From JACQRW01 sp964371935 (GTDB taxonomy: Bacteria > Patescibacteriota > Minisyncoccia > Sungbacterales > HO2-52-23), in the NCBI GenBank assembly GCA_964371935.1, contig CAYJOT010000025.1, positions 1 through 10,791 of the forward strand: a DNA stretch of 10,791 bases, in the 5' to 3' direction. The notes under the pieces are model-generated. The model was given only the letters and a program-made list of their open reading frames with translations, searched no databases and had not been told where the DNA came from. Below, in pieces: positions 1 through 5,665 of the stretch (positions are counted from its first letter, which is position 1; every line of letters starts with the position of its first letter). The translations under genes and the position numbers were made by a program.

Positions 1-50
1 GAATCGCATCATCATTGGGTAATTGGAGTATTGATGAGGGAGGGACGCTG

Positions 51-371
51 ATGGCAACCAAGATCGTGACGGATGAGGTAGTGGCGAAGAGCATAAAGAC
101 GCAACGCCTTGAAATCGGCTCTGCTGAGAAGCCAAGCACGATCGTCGTGCACGACAAACAAGGCAAAGAGGGATGCCTGGTCATCGAAAACGTAGACACC
201 GGCGCCATACGCCTGATCGCGGGATCGTGCGACGTTAAGACAACATCCTCTTTGCCAGCGTCACCACCTGCGGCGTCCGTAGAGACATCGCCGACTCAAC
301 CATCAACGCCTGCCGTAACATTATCGGAAACGACTCCAACTCCTGTCGCAGAACCTATCTCGCCTGATTGA
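51..371 (+). CDS. Small protein of unknown function, Pro/Thr/Ser-rich C-terminus
   Basis: I do not recognise this gene. The ATG at 51 is chosen over an upstream in-frame TTG at 15 because a strong purine-rich Shine-Dalgarno (GAGGGAGGG, 36-44) lies 6 nt before it. The product is 106 aa. Residues 1-65 are a mixed, probably beta-rich segment with two cysteines, in KEGCLVIEN and IAGSCD. The last 40 or so residues are a low-complexity Pro/Thr/Ser tail. No signal peptide or membrane helix is evident. The two-cysteine segment loosely resembles a short module I associate with large surface proteins of Parcubacteria (D..G..C...N....G.C), but that is a weak recollection. It ends 6 nt before the first copy of the infA promoter repeat, so it could be native or part of the accessory insertion. 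Confidence 0.55.
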   Translation: MATKIVTDEVVAKSIKTQRLEIGSAEKPSTIVVHDKQGKEGCLVIENVDTGAIRLIAGSCDVKTTSSLPASPPAASVETSPTQPSTPAVTLSETTPTPVAEPISPD

Positions 372-377
372 CTATAG

Positions 378-458
378 GGTTGACACCCTTGTCGCTTTTT
401 GCTATCTTTGGGTTTAGCTATTGATCATAAATGCCACCCAACGGGAAAAAGGATAAAA
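378..458 (+). repeat. Left 81-bp direct repeat: copy of infA promoter and first codons
   Basis: This copy matches 988-1068 at 80 of 81 positions; the only difference is T at 413 versus C at 1023. The offset is 610 bp. It contains the whole promoter, the 5' leader, the ATG and the first nine codons of infA (MPPNGKKDK). Downstream of 458 the sequence diverges and the infA frame stops at TGA 461-463. The right-hand copy continues into intact infA, so this left copy is the truncated duplicate. Confidence 0.97.
380..408 (+). promoter_or_regulatory. Sigma70-type promoter (duplicated infA promoter) driving hicBA
   Basis: Perfect -35 TTGACA (380-385), 17-nt spacer, -10 TATCTT (403-408) preceded by TGC, an extended -10 element. 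The expected transcription start is near 415, giving a leader of about 16 nt to the ATG at 431. It is identical to the promoter at 990-1018. Confidence 0.8.
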
Positions 459-463
459 TTTGA
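431..463 (+). pseudogene. Truncated infA 5' fragment, now a 10-codon leader ORF
   Basis: ATG 431 opens the infA reading frame for nine native codons plus Ile, then meets TGA at 461-463 just past the repeat boundary. The hicB ATG follows 4 nt after this stop. It is a relic of the duplication, but it keeps the infA translation start, so ribosomes probably still load here and may reinitiate at hicB. Coupling is inference; the short ORF and spacing are direct observations. Confidence 0.7.
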
Positions 464-467
464 GTAT

Positions 468-749
468 ATGCAAAACACCGCAATCCCAAAACTTACTTTT
501 ACCGTTCAAGTGTTCCGGGAAGGAAGGACCTATGTAGCCTATAACCCGGAATTGGATGTCTCAAGTTGTGGAGATACGATTGAACGGGCACGCCATAATC
601 TCTCCGATGCAGTCAAAGGTTTTTTACTGTCGGCTCGCAAACATGGCACTCTTGCTGAAATTCTTGAAGAGGCCGGATACGTTTTGAAAAAGAAACAGTG
701 GTATGATCCGGAACTTCGGGTTCTTGATCGTTTTTCTTTGGCCCTCTAA
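468..749 (+). CDS. hicB: HicB-family antitoxin
   Basis: 93-aa protein with the HicB fold signature: an N-terminal beta-strand segment (LTFTVQVFREGRTYVAYNPE), then the SCGDTIERARHNLSDAVKGF helix motif, matching the family pattern of E-G-x-Y-x-A-x-x-P-E followed by GDT.EEA..N..EA. The C-terminal part (GTLAEILEEAGY) has no obvious ribbon-helix-helix or HTH domain, so it is the short, non-DNA-binding type. It should neutralise the HicA RNase by direct binding. ATG 468 is chosen because the frame upstream of it translates duplicated promoter sequence. It precedes hicA by 3 nt, the reverse of the more common hicA-hicB order. Expression probably depends on the copied infA promoter. Sure of family, less of activity. 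Confidence 0.85.
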   Translation: MQNTAIPKLTFTVQVFREGRTYVAYNPELDVSSCGDTIERARHNLSDAVKGFLLSARKHGTLAEILEEAGYVLKKKQWYDPELRVLDRFSLAL

Positions 750-752
750 TCT

Positions 753-983
753 ATGCCGCGCTTAGCCCCGCTCCATTACACAAAACTTGCGCGTATTTTT
801 GAGCATGCCGGTTTTGTACTTGACCGAACCGAAGGCGATCATCTCATCTATATTCGTAAAAATGTAGTGCGCCCGATTGTTATTCCGAAATATCAGGCGG
901 TACCGGTTTTTATCATCAAAAATAATATCCGTTCCGCCGGGATGACGCGAGAGGAGTATTTCAGATTGCTGGAGACTATTTGA
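753..983 (+). CDS. hicA: HicA-family mRNA interferase toxin
   Basis: 76-aa protein matching the HicA double-stranded-RNA-binding-like toxin family: an N-terminal helix (LARIFEHAGFVLDR), then EGDHLIYIR, where His30 in the G-x-H motif corresponds to the conserved catalytic histidine, then RPIVIPKY and a C-terminal helix region (IIKNNIRSAGMTREEYF). The family cleaves mRNA at the ribosome and is inhibited by HicB. It starts 3 nt after the hicB stop, so the two are surely co-transcribed. The stop (981-983) lies 5 nt before the right infA repeat, so the cassette is trimmed tightly. The catalytic His is present, so the toxin looks intact. Confidence 0.87.
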   Translation: MPRLAPLHYTKLARIFEHAGFVLDRTEGDHLIYIRKNVVRPIVIPKYQAVPVFIIKNNIRSAGMTREEYFRLLETI

Positions 984-987
984 TAAA

Positions 988-1068
988 GGTTGACACCCTT
1001 GTCGCTTTTTGCTATCTTTGGGCTTAGCTATTGATCATAAATGCCACCCAACGGGAAAAAGGATAAAA
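988..1068 (+). repeat. Right 81-bp direct repeat: native infA promoter and first codons
   Basis: Partner of 378-458, with one mismatch in the untranslated leader. This copy runs into intact infA. Together the two copies bracket the hicB-hicA pair exactly. Confidence 0.97.
990..1018 (+). promoter_or_regulatory. infA operon promoter, extended -10
   Basis: TTGACA (990-995), 17-nt spacer, TATCTT (1013-1018) with an upstream TGC. The predicted start near 1025 leaves a leader of about 16 nt with no Shine-Dalgarno before the infA ATG at 1041. It probably drives much of the ribosomal block downstream, alongside any read-through from hicBA. Confidence 0.8.
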
Positions 1069-1268
1069 CATTGATTGAGGGCGGAGTTTTGGAAAGTTTG
1101 CCAAATATGCTCTTTCGGGTCAAGCTCGATGACGGACGAGATATTTTAGCTCATCTTTCGGGCAAAATGCGCCTCAATTACATCAAAGTCCTGCCGGGAG
1201 ACCGTGTTCGGGTTGAGATGTCCATGTACGACAACACCAAGGGAAGGATCATACATCGCCTGAAATAA
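1041..1268 (+). CDS. infA: Translation initiation factor IF-1
   Basis: 75 aa, full length for IF-1 (about 72). It has the S1/OB-fold landmarks: GGVLESLPNMLFRVKLDDGR, AHLSGKMRLNYIKVLPGDRVRVE, and MYDNTKGRIIHR. IF-1 binds the 30S A site and assists IF-2 and IF-3 during initiation. It is the first gene of the operon here. Its ATG is retained in both repeat copies, but only this copy continues into the protein. No Shine-Dalgarno precedes it. The rpmJ start follows 17 nt after its stop. Confidence 0.97.
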   Translation: MPPNGKKDKTLIEGGVLESLPNMLFRVKLDDGRDILAHLSGKMRLNYIKVLPGDRVRVEMSMYDNTKGRIIHRLK

Positions 1269-1285
1269 AAACGATCAGTAATGAA

Positions 1286-1402
1286 ATGAAAGTACGCGCT
1301 TCGGTAAAACCTATGTGTACAAAATGCAAGACGGTCCGGCGAAAGGGTCGGCTGTTTGTTATCTGCAAGACCACGCCGAAGCATAAGCAAAGACAGGGAT
1401 AA
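1286..1402 (+). CDS. rpmJ: Large ribosomal subunit protein bL36
   Basis: 38-aa ORF starting MKVRASVKPMCTKC and ending KHKQRQG, the characteristic ends of bL36. Cys11, Cys14, Cys27 and His33 form the zinc-binding set of the C+ form. The ATG at 1286 is chosen over an overlapping ATG at 1281, which reads MK then stop. The normal infA-rpmJ-rpsM order supports it, and rpsM begins 2 nt after the stop. Confidence 0.97.
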   Translation: MKVRASVKPMCTKCKTVRRKGRLFVICKTTPKHKQRQG

Positions 1403-1404
1403 TT

Positions 1405-1791
1405 ATGCGTATCGTCGGCATTAACATTCCGGATAATAAGAAGATCGAGTATGCGCTTCCGTATATCTTCGGGATTGGTTTGCCTGTGGCAAAACAGGTC
1501 GTGAAAATGGCAAAGATTGATCCCAATACCCGCGCCAAAGATTTGACTCAAGCCGAGGTCAATCGCTTGCGCGAGATTATTGAAAAAGATTACAAGATCG
1601 AGGGTGATTTGCGCCGCGAGATTATAACCAATATCAAGCGCCTGCGCGAGCTGCAGATGTATCGCGGACTCCGCCATATGCGCGGCCTGCCCGTGCGCGG
1701 CCAGCGCACGAAAACGAATTCGCGGACCCGGCGCGGCAATGTGCGCCGTACTGCGGGATCGGGCAGGAAGACGGCGGCAAGCCCGACGTAG
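1405..1791 (+). CDS. rpsM: Small ribosomal subunit protein uS13
   Basis: 128 aa, normal for uS13. The N-terminal MRIVGINIP and YIFGIG lead the helix-two-turn-helix part, followed by KIEGDLRREI (residues 64-73) and the basic C-terminal motif GLRHMRGLPVRGQRTKTNSR (residues 88-107), which contacts 16S rRNA and P-site tRNA. GGGA at 1396-1399 is a plausible ribosome site. The stop TAG and last residues are formed by ACGTAGAA, which resembles the spacer motif that follows, so the C-terminal tail may have been reshaped by spacer sequence. Confidence 0.97.
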   Translation: MRIVGINIPDNKKIEYALPYIFGIGLPVAKQVVKMAKIDPNTRAKDLTQAEVNRLREIIEKDYKIEGDLRREIITNIKRLRELQMYRGLRHMRGLPVRGQRTKTNSRTRRGNVRRTAGSGRKTAASPT

Positions 1792-1810
1792 AATAACGAT
1801 AGAACGATAT

Positions 1811-1828
1811 ACATAAAAACGTAGAACG
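1811..1828 (+). repeat. Spacer motif copy 1 (rpsM-rpsK)
   Basis: ACATAAAAACGTAGAACG. Close variants occur at 2282-2298 and 3966-3981, each between two ribosomal-operon genes. Upstream of it, AACGATAGAACGATA (1794-1808) looks like further degenerate units. Confidence 0.75.
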
Positions 1829-1833
1829 AAAAA

Positions 1834-2268
1834 ATGGGTAAAAAACGAGTAATCAAAAAAGGGGAGGGCAACGATGTTGGAAATCAGGCCAAGCCGAAAA
1901 CCGAAGGGCGCTCCGGGCAGCGCGTCACGCGCGGGATTGCGCATATCGAGGCCACGTACAATAACACGCTCATCAGCATCAGCGACGAACACGGCAATGT
2001 AATGGCGCAGTCGTCGGCCGGAGCAATCGGATTTTCCGGGACTAAAAAGGCCACGCCGTTTGCGGCTGCGCGCGTTGCGGAAGCAGTGATCGAAAAGGTG
2101 CGGCGGTCCGGACTGCAGGAGGTGATCGTGCGCGTGAAAGGAGTGGGCTCCGGACGCGATTCGGCGGTACGGGCGCTCGCCAACCAGGGGCTTGCGATCC
2201 TGTCTATTAAAGATATTACCCCGCTGCCGCACAACGGACCGCGGCCGAAAAAAGTGAGGAGGGTGTAA
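1834..2268 (+). CDS. rpsK: Small ribosomal subunit protein uS11
   Basis: 144 aa. A basic 30-residue N-terminus is followed by the uS11 core: RGIAHIEATYNNTLISISD (33-51), SSAGAIGFSGTKKATPFAA (60-78), then KGVGSGRDSAVRAL (102-115), and IKDITPLPHNGPRPKKVRRV. The HNG near the C-terminus is the Asn-Gly site known to form isoaspartate in some bacteria. It is part of the 30S platform next to uS7 and mRNA exit. The start follows a 42-nt spacer carrying the recurring motif; no Shine-Dalgarno is visible. Confidence 0.97.
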   Translation: MGKKRVIKKGEGNDVGNQAKPKTEGRSGQRVTRGIAHIEATYNNTLISISDEHGNVMAQSSAGAIGFSGTKKATPFAAARVAEAVIEKVRRSGLQEVIVRVKGVGSGRDSAVRALANQGLAILSIKDITPLPHNGPRPKKVRRV

Positions 2269-2281
2269 GGGAAACGATAAA

Positions 2282-2298
2282 ACATAAAACGTAGAACG
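2282..2298 (+). repeat. Spacer motif copy 2 (rpsK-rpsD)
   Basis: ACATAAAACGTAGAACG, differing from copy 1 by one A in an A-run. It fills most of the 41-nt rpsK-rpsD spacer. Confidence 0.75.
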
Positions 2299-2309
2299 TA
2301 ACACAAAGT

Positions 2310-2936
2310 ATGACGATACGCATACTTGAAAAAATTGAACGGCGGCTGGGCGAACGGCTCTTTTTAAAGGGAGACCGCTGTCTTGGCTCCAAATGCGCAG
2401 TGGTGCGGCGCAATTATCCGCCGGGCATTCAGGGCACGAAACGTAGGCGCAAGGACTCGTCAGAATACGGGGCGCTTTCCCGCGAAAAACAGAAGGTGCG
2501 CTATTTCTACGGGATTGACAACAAGGATATCAAGGGGTATACTAAAACCGCACTCAAGAAACGGGGCGTTTTTTCTTTCCATATACTGCAGCTGCTTGAG
2601 CGACGGCTTGATAATGTTGTCTTCCGCCTTGGGTTTGCCGCATCGCGCAGACAGGCGCGCCAGATGGTCGCGCATGGTCTGGTCATGATCGGCGGCAAGA
2701 CGGTGCGGACTCCTTCATATCAGGTGACCAAGGACGAGGAGATCGCGCTCAAAGAAGGCAGTGTAAAGTCGCCATTGGTGACGGAGGCGGAGCAGCGCAT
2801 CAAAAAATACGAACCGCCCCAGTGGTTGCAGATCGACAAGTTAAAACGAACCGGATCCATACTCCGGATTCCGGAGGAAGGCGATGTTGAGATCATTTTT
2901 GACGCATCAAAGATTAAAGAATTTTATTCACGATAG
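2310..2936 (+). CDS. rpsD: Small ribosomal subunit protein uS4
   Basis: 208 aa, typical length. The N-terminal part contains ERLFLKGDRCLGSKCAVVRR then NYPPGIQGTKRRRKDSSEYG, the usual uS4 hallmark. YGIDNKDIKGY follows, and the S4 RNA-binding domain (about 98-160) includes RRLDNVVFRLGFAASRRQAR and QMVAHGLVMIGGK. Only two of the possible N-terminal zinc cysteines remain (Cys24, Cys29), so this is a zinc-free form. uS4 is a primary 16S binder that nucleates 30S assembly. The first about 15 residues differ from the usual MARYTGP start, as is common in divergent lineages. Confidence 0.96.
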   Translation: MTIRILEKIERRLGERLFLKGDRCLGSKCAVVRRNYPPGIQGTKRRRKDSSEYGALSREKQKVRYFYGIDNKDIKGYTKTALKKRGVFSFHILQLLERRLDNVVFRLGFAASRRQARQMVAHGLVMIGGKTVRTPSYQVTKDEEIALKEGSVKSPLVTEAEQRIKKYEPPQWLQIDKLKRTGSILRIPEEGDVEIIFDASKIKEFYSR

Positions 2937-2943
2937 AATTGAA

Positions 2944-2980
2944 ATTCCAGACTTAGTCTCCTGGAGACTAAGTCTGGAAT
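2944..2980. repeat. 37-bp near-perfect palindrome in the rpsD-rpoA spacer
   Basis: The left arm ATTCCAGACTTAGTCTCC (2944-2961) and right arm GGAGACTAAGTCTGGAAT (2963-2980) are perfectly complementary around a single T. No U-tract follows, so it does not look like an ordinary terminator. It lies 7 nt after the rpsD stop and 11 nt before the rpoA start, where a stable RNA hairpin could act as a processing site or a block. It could also be a small mobile palindrome. Confidence 0.95.
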
Positions 2981-2991
2981 ACACCATATAT

Positions 2992-3963
2992 ATGATATCA
3001 CTACCATCGAGGCCAAGAATAATTTCATCCGGAAAGAATAATGCGGTTTTTGAGATTGACGGGTTGTATCCCGGATACGGGCAGACCATCGGCAACAGCA
3101 TTCGCCGGGTACTTTTGTCTTCGCTGCCGGGCGCGGCCATTACGTCGGTGAAGATCGAAAATGTCGGACATGAATTTTCCACAATTGAGGGCGTGATGGA
3201 GGACGTCGTATCGCTTATTTTAAATCTGAAACAGCTCCGGTTCCGGCTTCACGAGGAGGGGCCGTTTACCGTTTCGCTGTCCGCAAAGGGAGAGTGCGAG
3301 GCAACCGGAAAAGATTTTGACGTGCCGTCGCAGCTTGAGCTCATTAATACGGATTTGCATGTTGCTACGCTTACTTCGAAAAAGTCCTCGCTCAAGATTG
3401 AGGCGGTGGTGGAAGCGGGACTCGGATATGTGCCCGTGGAGGCGCGCAGCAAGGAAAAGGTGGAAGTGGGGACCATCGCGCTTGACGCGGCTTTTTCTCC
3501 GGTGCGCCATGTAAATTATGAGATCGAGAATATGCGTGTGGGAGACCGCACCGACTACAACCGGCTGCGTTTTCATATCGAGACCGACGGATCAATCACG
3601 CCGCCCGAAGCATTTGCGGCTGCATGCCATATTCTTGTTGAACAGTTCGGATCGCTTGCCGGTGGCTTTACCGACGAATCGGATCACGCACGGTCCGGCG
3701 CGGCAATCCTGACGGATGTCGGGGAAGATCATGGCCGGGAAGAGGACGGCTCCCAGGATGAGGATGTGCTGAAAACAAAGCTCGATGAGCTCAAAATCTC
3801 GAACCGGACGCTCAATGCGCTGCGCGAAGTCGGCATCAAGACCGTAGGCGGCCTGGCGCGCAAGCGCGAAGCAACGCTTCGCGAGGTCGAGGGGATCGGA
3901 GACAAGGGCATCCATGAGATCAAAAAAGCCCTGGGCAACTTTGGAATAACATTAAAACAATAA
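2992..3963 (+). CDS. rpoA: DNA-directed RNA polymerase subunit alpha
   Basis: 323 aa, near the usual 310-330. ATG 2992 is chosen because the open frame upstream runs through the palindrome and rpsD. The N-terminal dimerisation domain has GYGQTIGNSIRRVLLSSLPG (28-47) and FSTIEGVMEDVVSLILNLK (62-80). The second subdomain carries GLGYVPVEAR and NRLRFHIETDGSITP. An acidic linker (about 243-260, EDHGREEDGSQDED) leads to the alpha-CTD (264-323) with helix-hairpin-helix residues VEGIGDKGIHEIKKAL. Arg272 in the NRTLNAL stretch appears to match E. coli Arg265 of the UP-element contact, so promoter UP-element use is plausible. It nucleates polymerase assembly. Confidence 0.97.
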   Translation: MISLPSRPRIISSGKNNAVFEIDGLYPGYGQTIGNSIRRVLLSSLPGAAITSVKIENVGHEFSTIEGVMEDVVSLILNLKQLRFRLHEEGPFTVSLSAKGECEATGKDFDVPSQLELINTDLHVATLTSKKSSLKIEAVVEAGLGYVPVEARSKEKVEVGTIALDAAFSPVRHVNYEIENMRVGDRTDYNRLRFHIETDGSITPPEAFAAACHILVEQFGSLAGGFTDESDHARSGAAILTDVGEDHGREEDGSQDEDVLKTKLDELKISNRTLNALREVGIKTVGGLARKREATLREVEGIGDKGIHEIKKALGNFGITLKQ

Positions 3964-3965
3964 AA

Positions 3966-3981
3966 ACATAAAACGTAGAAC
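3966..3981 (+). repeat. Spacer motif copy 3 (rpoA-rplQ)
   Basis: ACATAAAACGTAGAAC, identical to the first 16 nt of copy 2. The 74-nt spacer also holds an 11-bp inverted repeat: TAAAAACATAA (3961-3971, including the rpoA stop) and TTATGTTTTTA (4004-4014). Confidence 0.75.
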
Positions 3982-3998
3982 AAGAATGAATTGAATTA

Positions 3999-4007
3999 TG
4001 GTATTAT
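3999..4007 (+). promoter_or_regulatory. Possible internal extended -10 promoter before rplQ
   Basis: TGGTATTAT is a TGn-extended -10 (TATTAT, 4002-4007) without a convincing -35. It could give a start near 4014, 24 nt before rplQ. It overlaps the inverted repeat, so it may be chance in AT-rich DNA. Confidence 0.3.
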
Positions 4008-4037
4008 GTTTTTATGTCTTAAGTTTTTACAGTTTTT

Positions 4038-4385
4038 ATGAGGCATCTCAAGACCGGAAGAAAATTTGGCAGGGTGCGCAACCAGCGTAAAGCTCTCTTA
4101 AAGAGTTTGGCGACTGCTTTTTTTACGCGCACAAAAATAAAAACAACCGAGGCAAAAGCAAAAGAGCTTCGCCCGTTTGTGGAGAAATGCATCACGGCCG
4201 CGAAACGTCCCACGCTTGCCAACCAGCGCCTGCTCCTGCGGCACTTTTCAAAACCCGTAGTGGCGCGTATTTTTGCCGAGGCGCAAAAGCATATAAACCG
4301 CCCGGGTGGGTACACGCGCATCACCAAAATCGGACCGCGCGTCAGCGACAGCGCGCGGATGGCATTTATTGAAATAGTCCAATAG
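4038..4385 (+). CDS. rplQ: Large ribosomal subunit protein bL17
   Basis: 115 aa, standard for bacterial bL17. It starts MRHLKTGRKFGRVRNQRKAL and ends with the family signature RPGGYTRITKIGPRVSDSAR then MAFIEIV. Middle helices include KIKTTEAKAKELRPFVEKC. bL17 sits near the peptide exit tunnel of the 50S. The usual rpoA-rplQ order is kept, and the stop is 2 nt before rplM. Confidence 0.97.
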   Translation: MRHLKTGRKFGRVRNQRKALLKSLATAFFTRTKIKTTEAKAKELRPFVEKCITAAKRPTLANQRLLLRHFSKPVVARIFAEAQKHINRPGGYTRITKIGPRVSDSARMAFIEIVQ

Positions 4386-4387
4386 TT

Positions 4388-4741
4388 ATGGAATACCGCA
4401 TTGACGCAACAGACCAGACGCTCGGACGGTTCGCGACTCGCATCGCGATTATTTTGCGCGGCAAAGACAGCCCGCGGTTTGATCCGGCAAAATTGAGCGG
4501 CAACAAGGTCTATGTCTCGCATACCGACAAGCTGCGGTTCAGCGGCAAAAAAACAGGCCAGAAAATATACCGGCGCCATTCCGGATTTCACGGAGGGCTC
4601 AAGGAAGAAAAATTGGAAAAACTCATGATGCGCGATTCGCGGCTTGCCCTGCGCCATGCCGTTATGGGCATGCTTCCCAAAAACCGGCTTCGCGCCCGCG
4701 TCATCAAAAATATGACTCTTGCAAAAGGGGAGATTTCGTGA
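4388..4741 (+). CDS. rplM: Large ribosomal subunit protein uL13
   Basis: 117 aa, shorter than the usual 140-150. Recognised by IDATDQTLGRFATRIAIILR at the start, VSHTDKLRFSGKKTGQKIYR then HSGFHGGLK, and the AVMGMLPKNRLRAR motif. The C-terminal tail that usually follows (a G..HPH..Q segment) is missing after KNMTLAKGEIS, giving a compact form. It is an early 50S assembly protein. Its stop TGA lies 3 nt before rpsI, as in the usual rplM-rpsI pair. Confidence 0.95.
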   Translation: MEYRIDATDQTLGRFATRIAIILRGKDSPRFDPAKLSGNKVYVSHTDKLRFSGKKTGQKIYRRHSGFHGGLKEEKLEKLMMRDSRLALRHAVMGMLPKNRLRARVIKNMTLAKGEIS

Positions 4742-4744
4742 TTT

Positions 4745-5368
4745 ATGGTCACTATGCCAACTCCAAAAACAACAACCGCAAAAAAGAGAGCGCCGGCAAA
4801 ACCAAAAAAAGAACCGGTGGCGACGGAGGAGAAAGACATCAAGCTTGAGCCGACGCTTGAAGTAAAAGAACCGGTGACCGCTCCGAAACGGATTGACGCT
4901 GATAACGATGATCTTGAGTTGCCTGCCGACTTTATGCCGCCCGAAGAAGACCAGTCCGATGAGGCGCGCGCACGCAGGCCTGATCGGTACTTTGAGGCGG
5001 TGGGCCGGAGAAAGAGCGCTATCGCGCGCGTACGCCTGTTTACCCGGGCCGGAGATTTTTGCGTTAACGGCAAGCCGTACGAGCAATATTTCTCGACAAT
5101 CGAGCTTCGTAATATCGTGGAGGATTCGCTGAAAAAAATGAAACTGCTCGGCCGCTTCCGCGTAAGCGCCAAAATGTCCGGCGGCGGCATGCACGGTCAG
5201 GCCGAAGCGCTTCGCCACGGCCTTGCACGCTGTCTCGTCAAATTCAACCCTGATTTTCGTAAGCGCCTCCGCCGCGCCGGCTTCATGACCCGAGACCCGC
5301 GCGTCAAAGAACGCAAAAAATTCGGCCTCAAAAAAGCCCGCAAAGCCCCCCAGTGGGCTAAACGGTAG
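4745..5368 (+). CDS. rpsI: Small ribosomal subunit protein uS9 with long N-terminal extension
   Basis: 207 aa against about 130 for most uS9. Residues 1-80 are a low-complexity Lys/Pro/Glu/Asp-rich extension (basic first, acidic later). The uS9 core starts at YFEAVGRRKSAIARVRLF (82-99) and continues with VNGKPYEQYF, GGGMHGQAEALRHGLARCL and the C-terminal KKARKAPQWAKR tail, whose terminal Arg reaches P-site tRNA. ATG 4745 is used; ATG 4754 is the alternative. An AGGGGAG lies about 12 nt upstream. The last 33 codons plus stop are duplicated at 6076-6177. Confidence 0.96.
   Translation: MVTMPTPKTTTAKKRAPAKPKKEPVATEEKDIKLEPTLEVKEPVTAPKRIDADNDDLELPADFMPPEEDQSDEARARRPDRYFEAVGRRKSAIARVRLFTRAGDFCVNGKPYEQYFSTIELRNIVEDSLKKMKLLGRFRVSAKMSGGGMHGQAEALRHGLARCLVKFNPDFRKRLRRAGFMTRDPRVKERKKFGLKKARKAPQWAKR
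5267..5368 (+). repeat. Left 102-bp direct repeat: 3' end of intact rpsI
   Basis: Matches 6076-6177 at 101 of 102 positions, offset 809 bp. The one difference (C at 5347, G at 6156) falls at a third codon position and keeps Ala. The match ends exactly at the rpsI stop codon. Confidence 0.97.
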
Positions 5369-5375
5369 GATAGTA

Positions 5376-5404
5376 TTGCCAAGTTAAGACAACTCTAGTA
5401 AAAT
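5376..5404 (+). promoter_or_regulatory. Promoter of the DUF2335 cassette, probably leaderless
   Basis: TTGCCA (5376-5381), 17-nt spacer, TAAAAT (5399-5404). The expected transcription start falls at about 5411, the A of the first ATG of the cassette, so the mRNA would be leaderless. It begins 8 nt after the rpsI stop, so the cassette carries its own promoter. Confidence 0.72.
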
Positions 5405-5410
5405 ACTTGT

Positions 5411-5665
5411 ATGGCTAACTTCAATAGTGGGATAAACAGATCTCTTTCGTTTTTACTCTTTTCTCGTCCCTCTTTTCTTGAGGGAATGAGCCGTATAGTT
5501 GATTTTGGAGGTACTCTCAATATGTATAATGACAGTAAAACTCCAGAAGAAGCAGATAACCTTGCCCTGAGTAACGATTGGAAGATGATTGGGCGGGATC
5601 TCAAATCTGCAGTTGAAGAATATGAACGGACAACAAGAGTCAGCCGAAGTGCCTCAAAAGAATAA
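5411..5665 (+). CDS. Small conserved-looking protein, partner of the DUF2335 gene
   Basis: 84 aa; function not recognised. The N-terminal third has a short hydrophobic stretch (SLSFLLFSRPSFLEGMSRIV), too short and interrupted for a secure membrane helix. The central FGGTLNMYNDSKTPEEAD and DWKMIGRDLKSAVEEYE segments look like a soluble helical domain. I have a recollection of similar proteins beside DUF2335 genes, but I cannot verify it. Its 3' end overlaps the next gene by 44 nt in another frame, so the two are expressed together. It starts directly at the predicted transcript start. Confidence 0.7.
   Translation: MANFNSGINRSLSFLLFSRPSFLEGMSRIVDFGGTLNMYNDSKTPEEADNLALSNDWKMIGRDLKSAVEEYERTTRVSRSASKE

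Noticed and set aside
399..467. Longer HicB starting inside the promoter repeat
   Set aside because: The extra 23 residues would be translated from the -10 region and infA codons in a shifted frame, upstream of the predicted transcript start.
378..1068. Insertion sequence or transposon reading of the infA repeats
   Set aside because: The repeats are direct, host-derived and 81 bp long; there is no transposase and no terminal inverted repeat.
1249..2304. 351-codon minus-strand open frame
   Set aside because: It is antisense to rpmJ, rpsM and rpsK; composition and lack of motifs mark it as a shadow.
2944..2980. rpsD intrinsic terminator
   Set aside because: No U-run follows the stem, and rpoA begins 11 nt later in the same operon.
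4019..5218. 399-codon minus-strand open frame
   Set aside because: It lies opposite rplQ, rplM and rpsI, which have unmistakable protein signatures; the antisense translation has no recognisable motifs.
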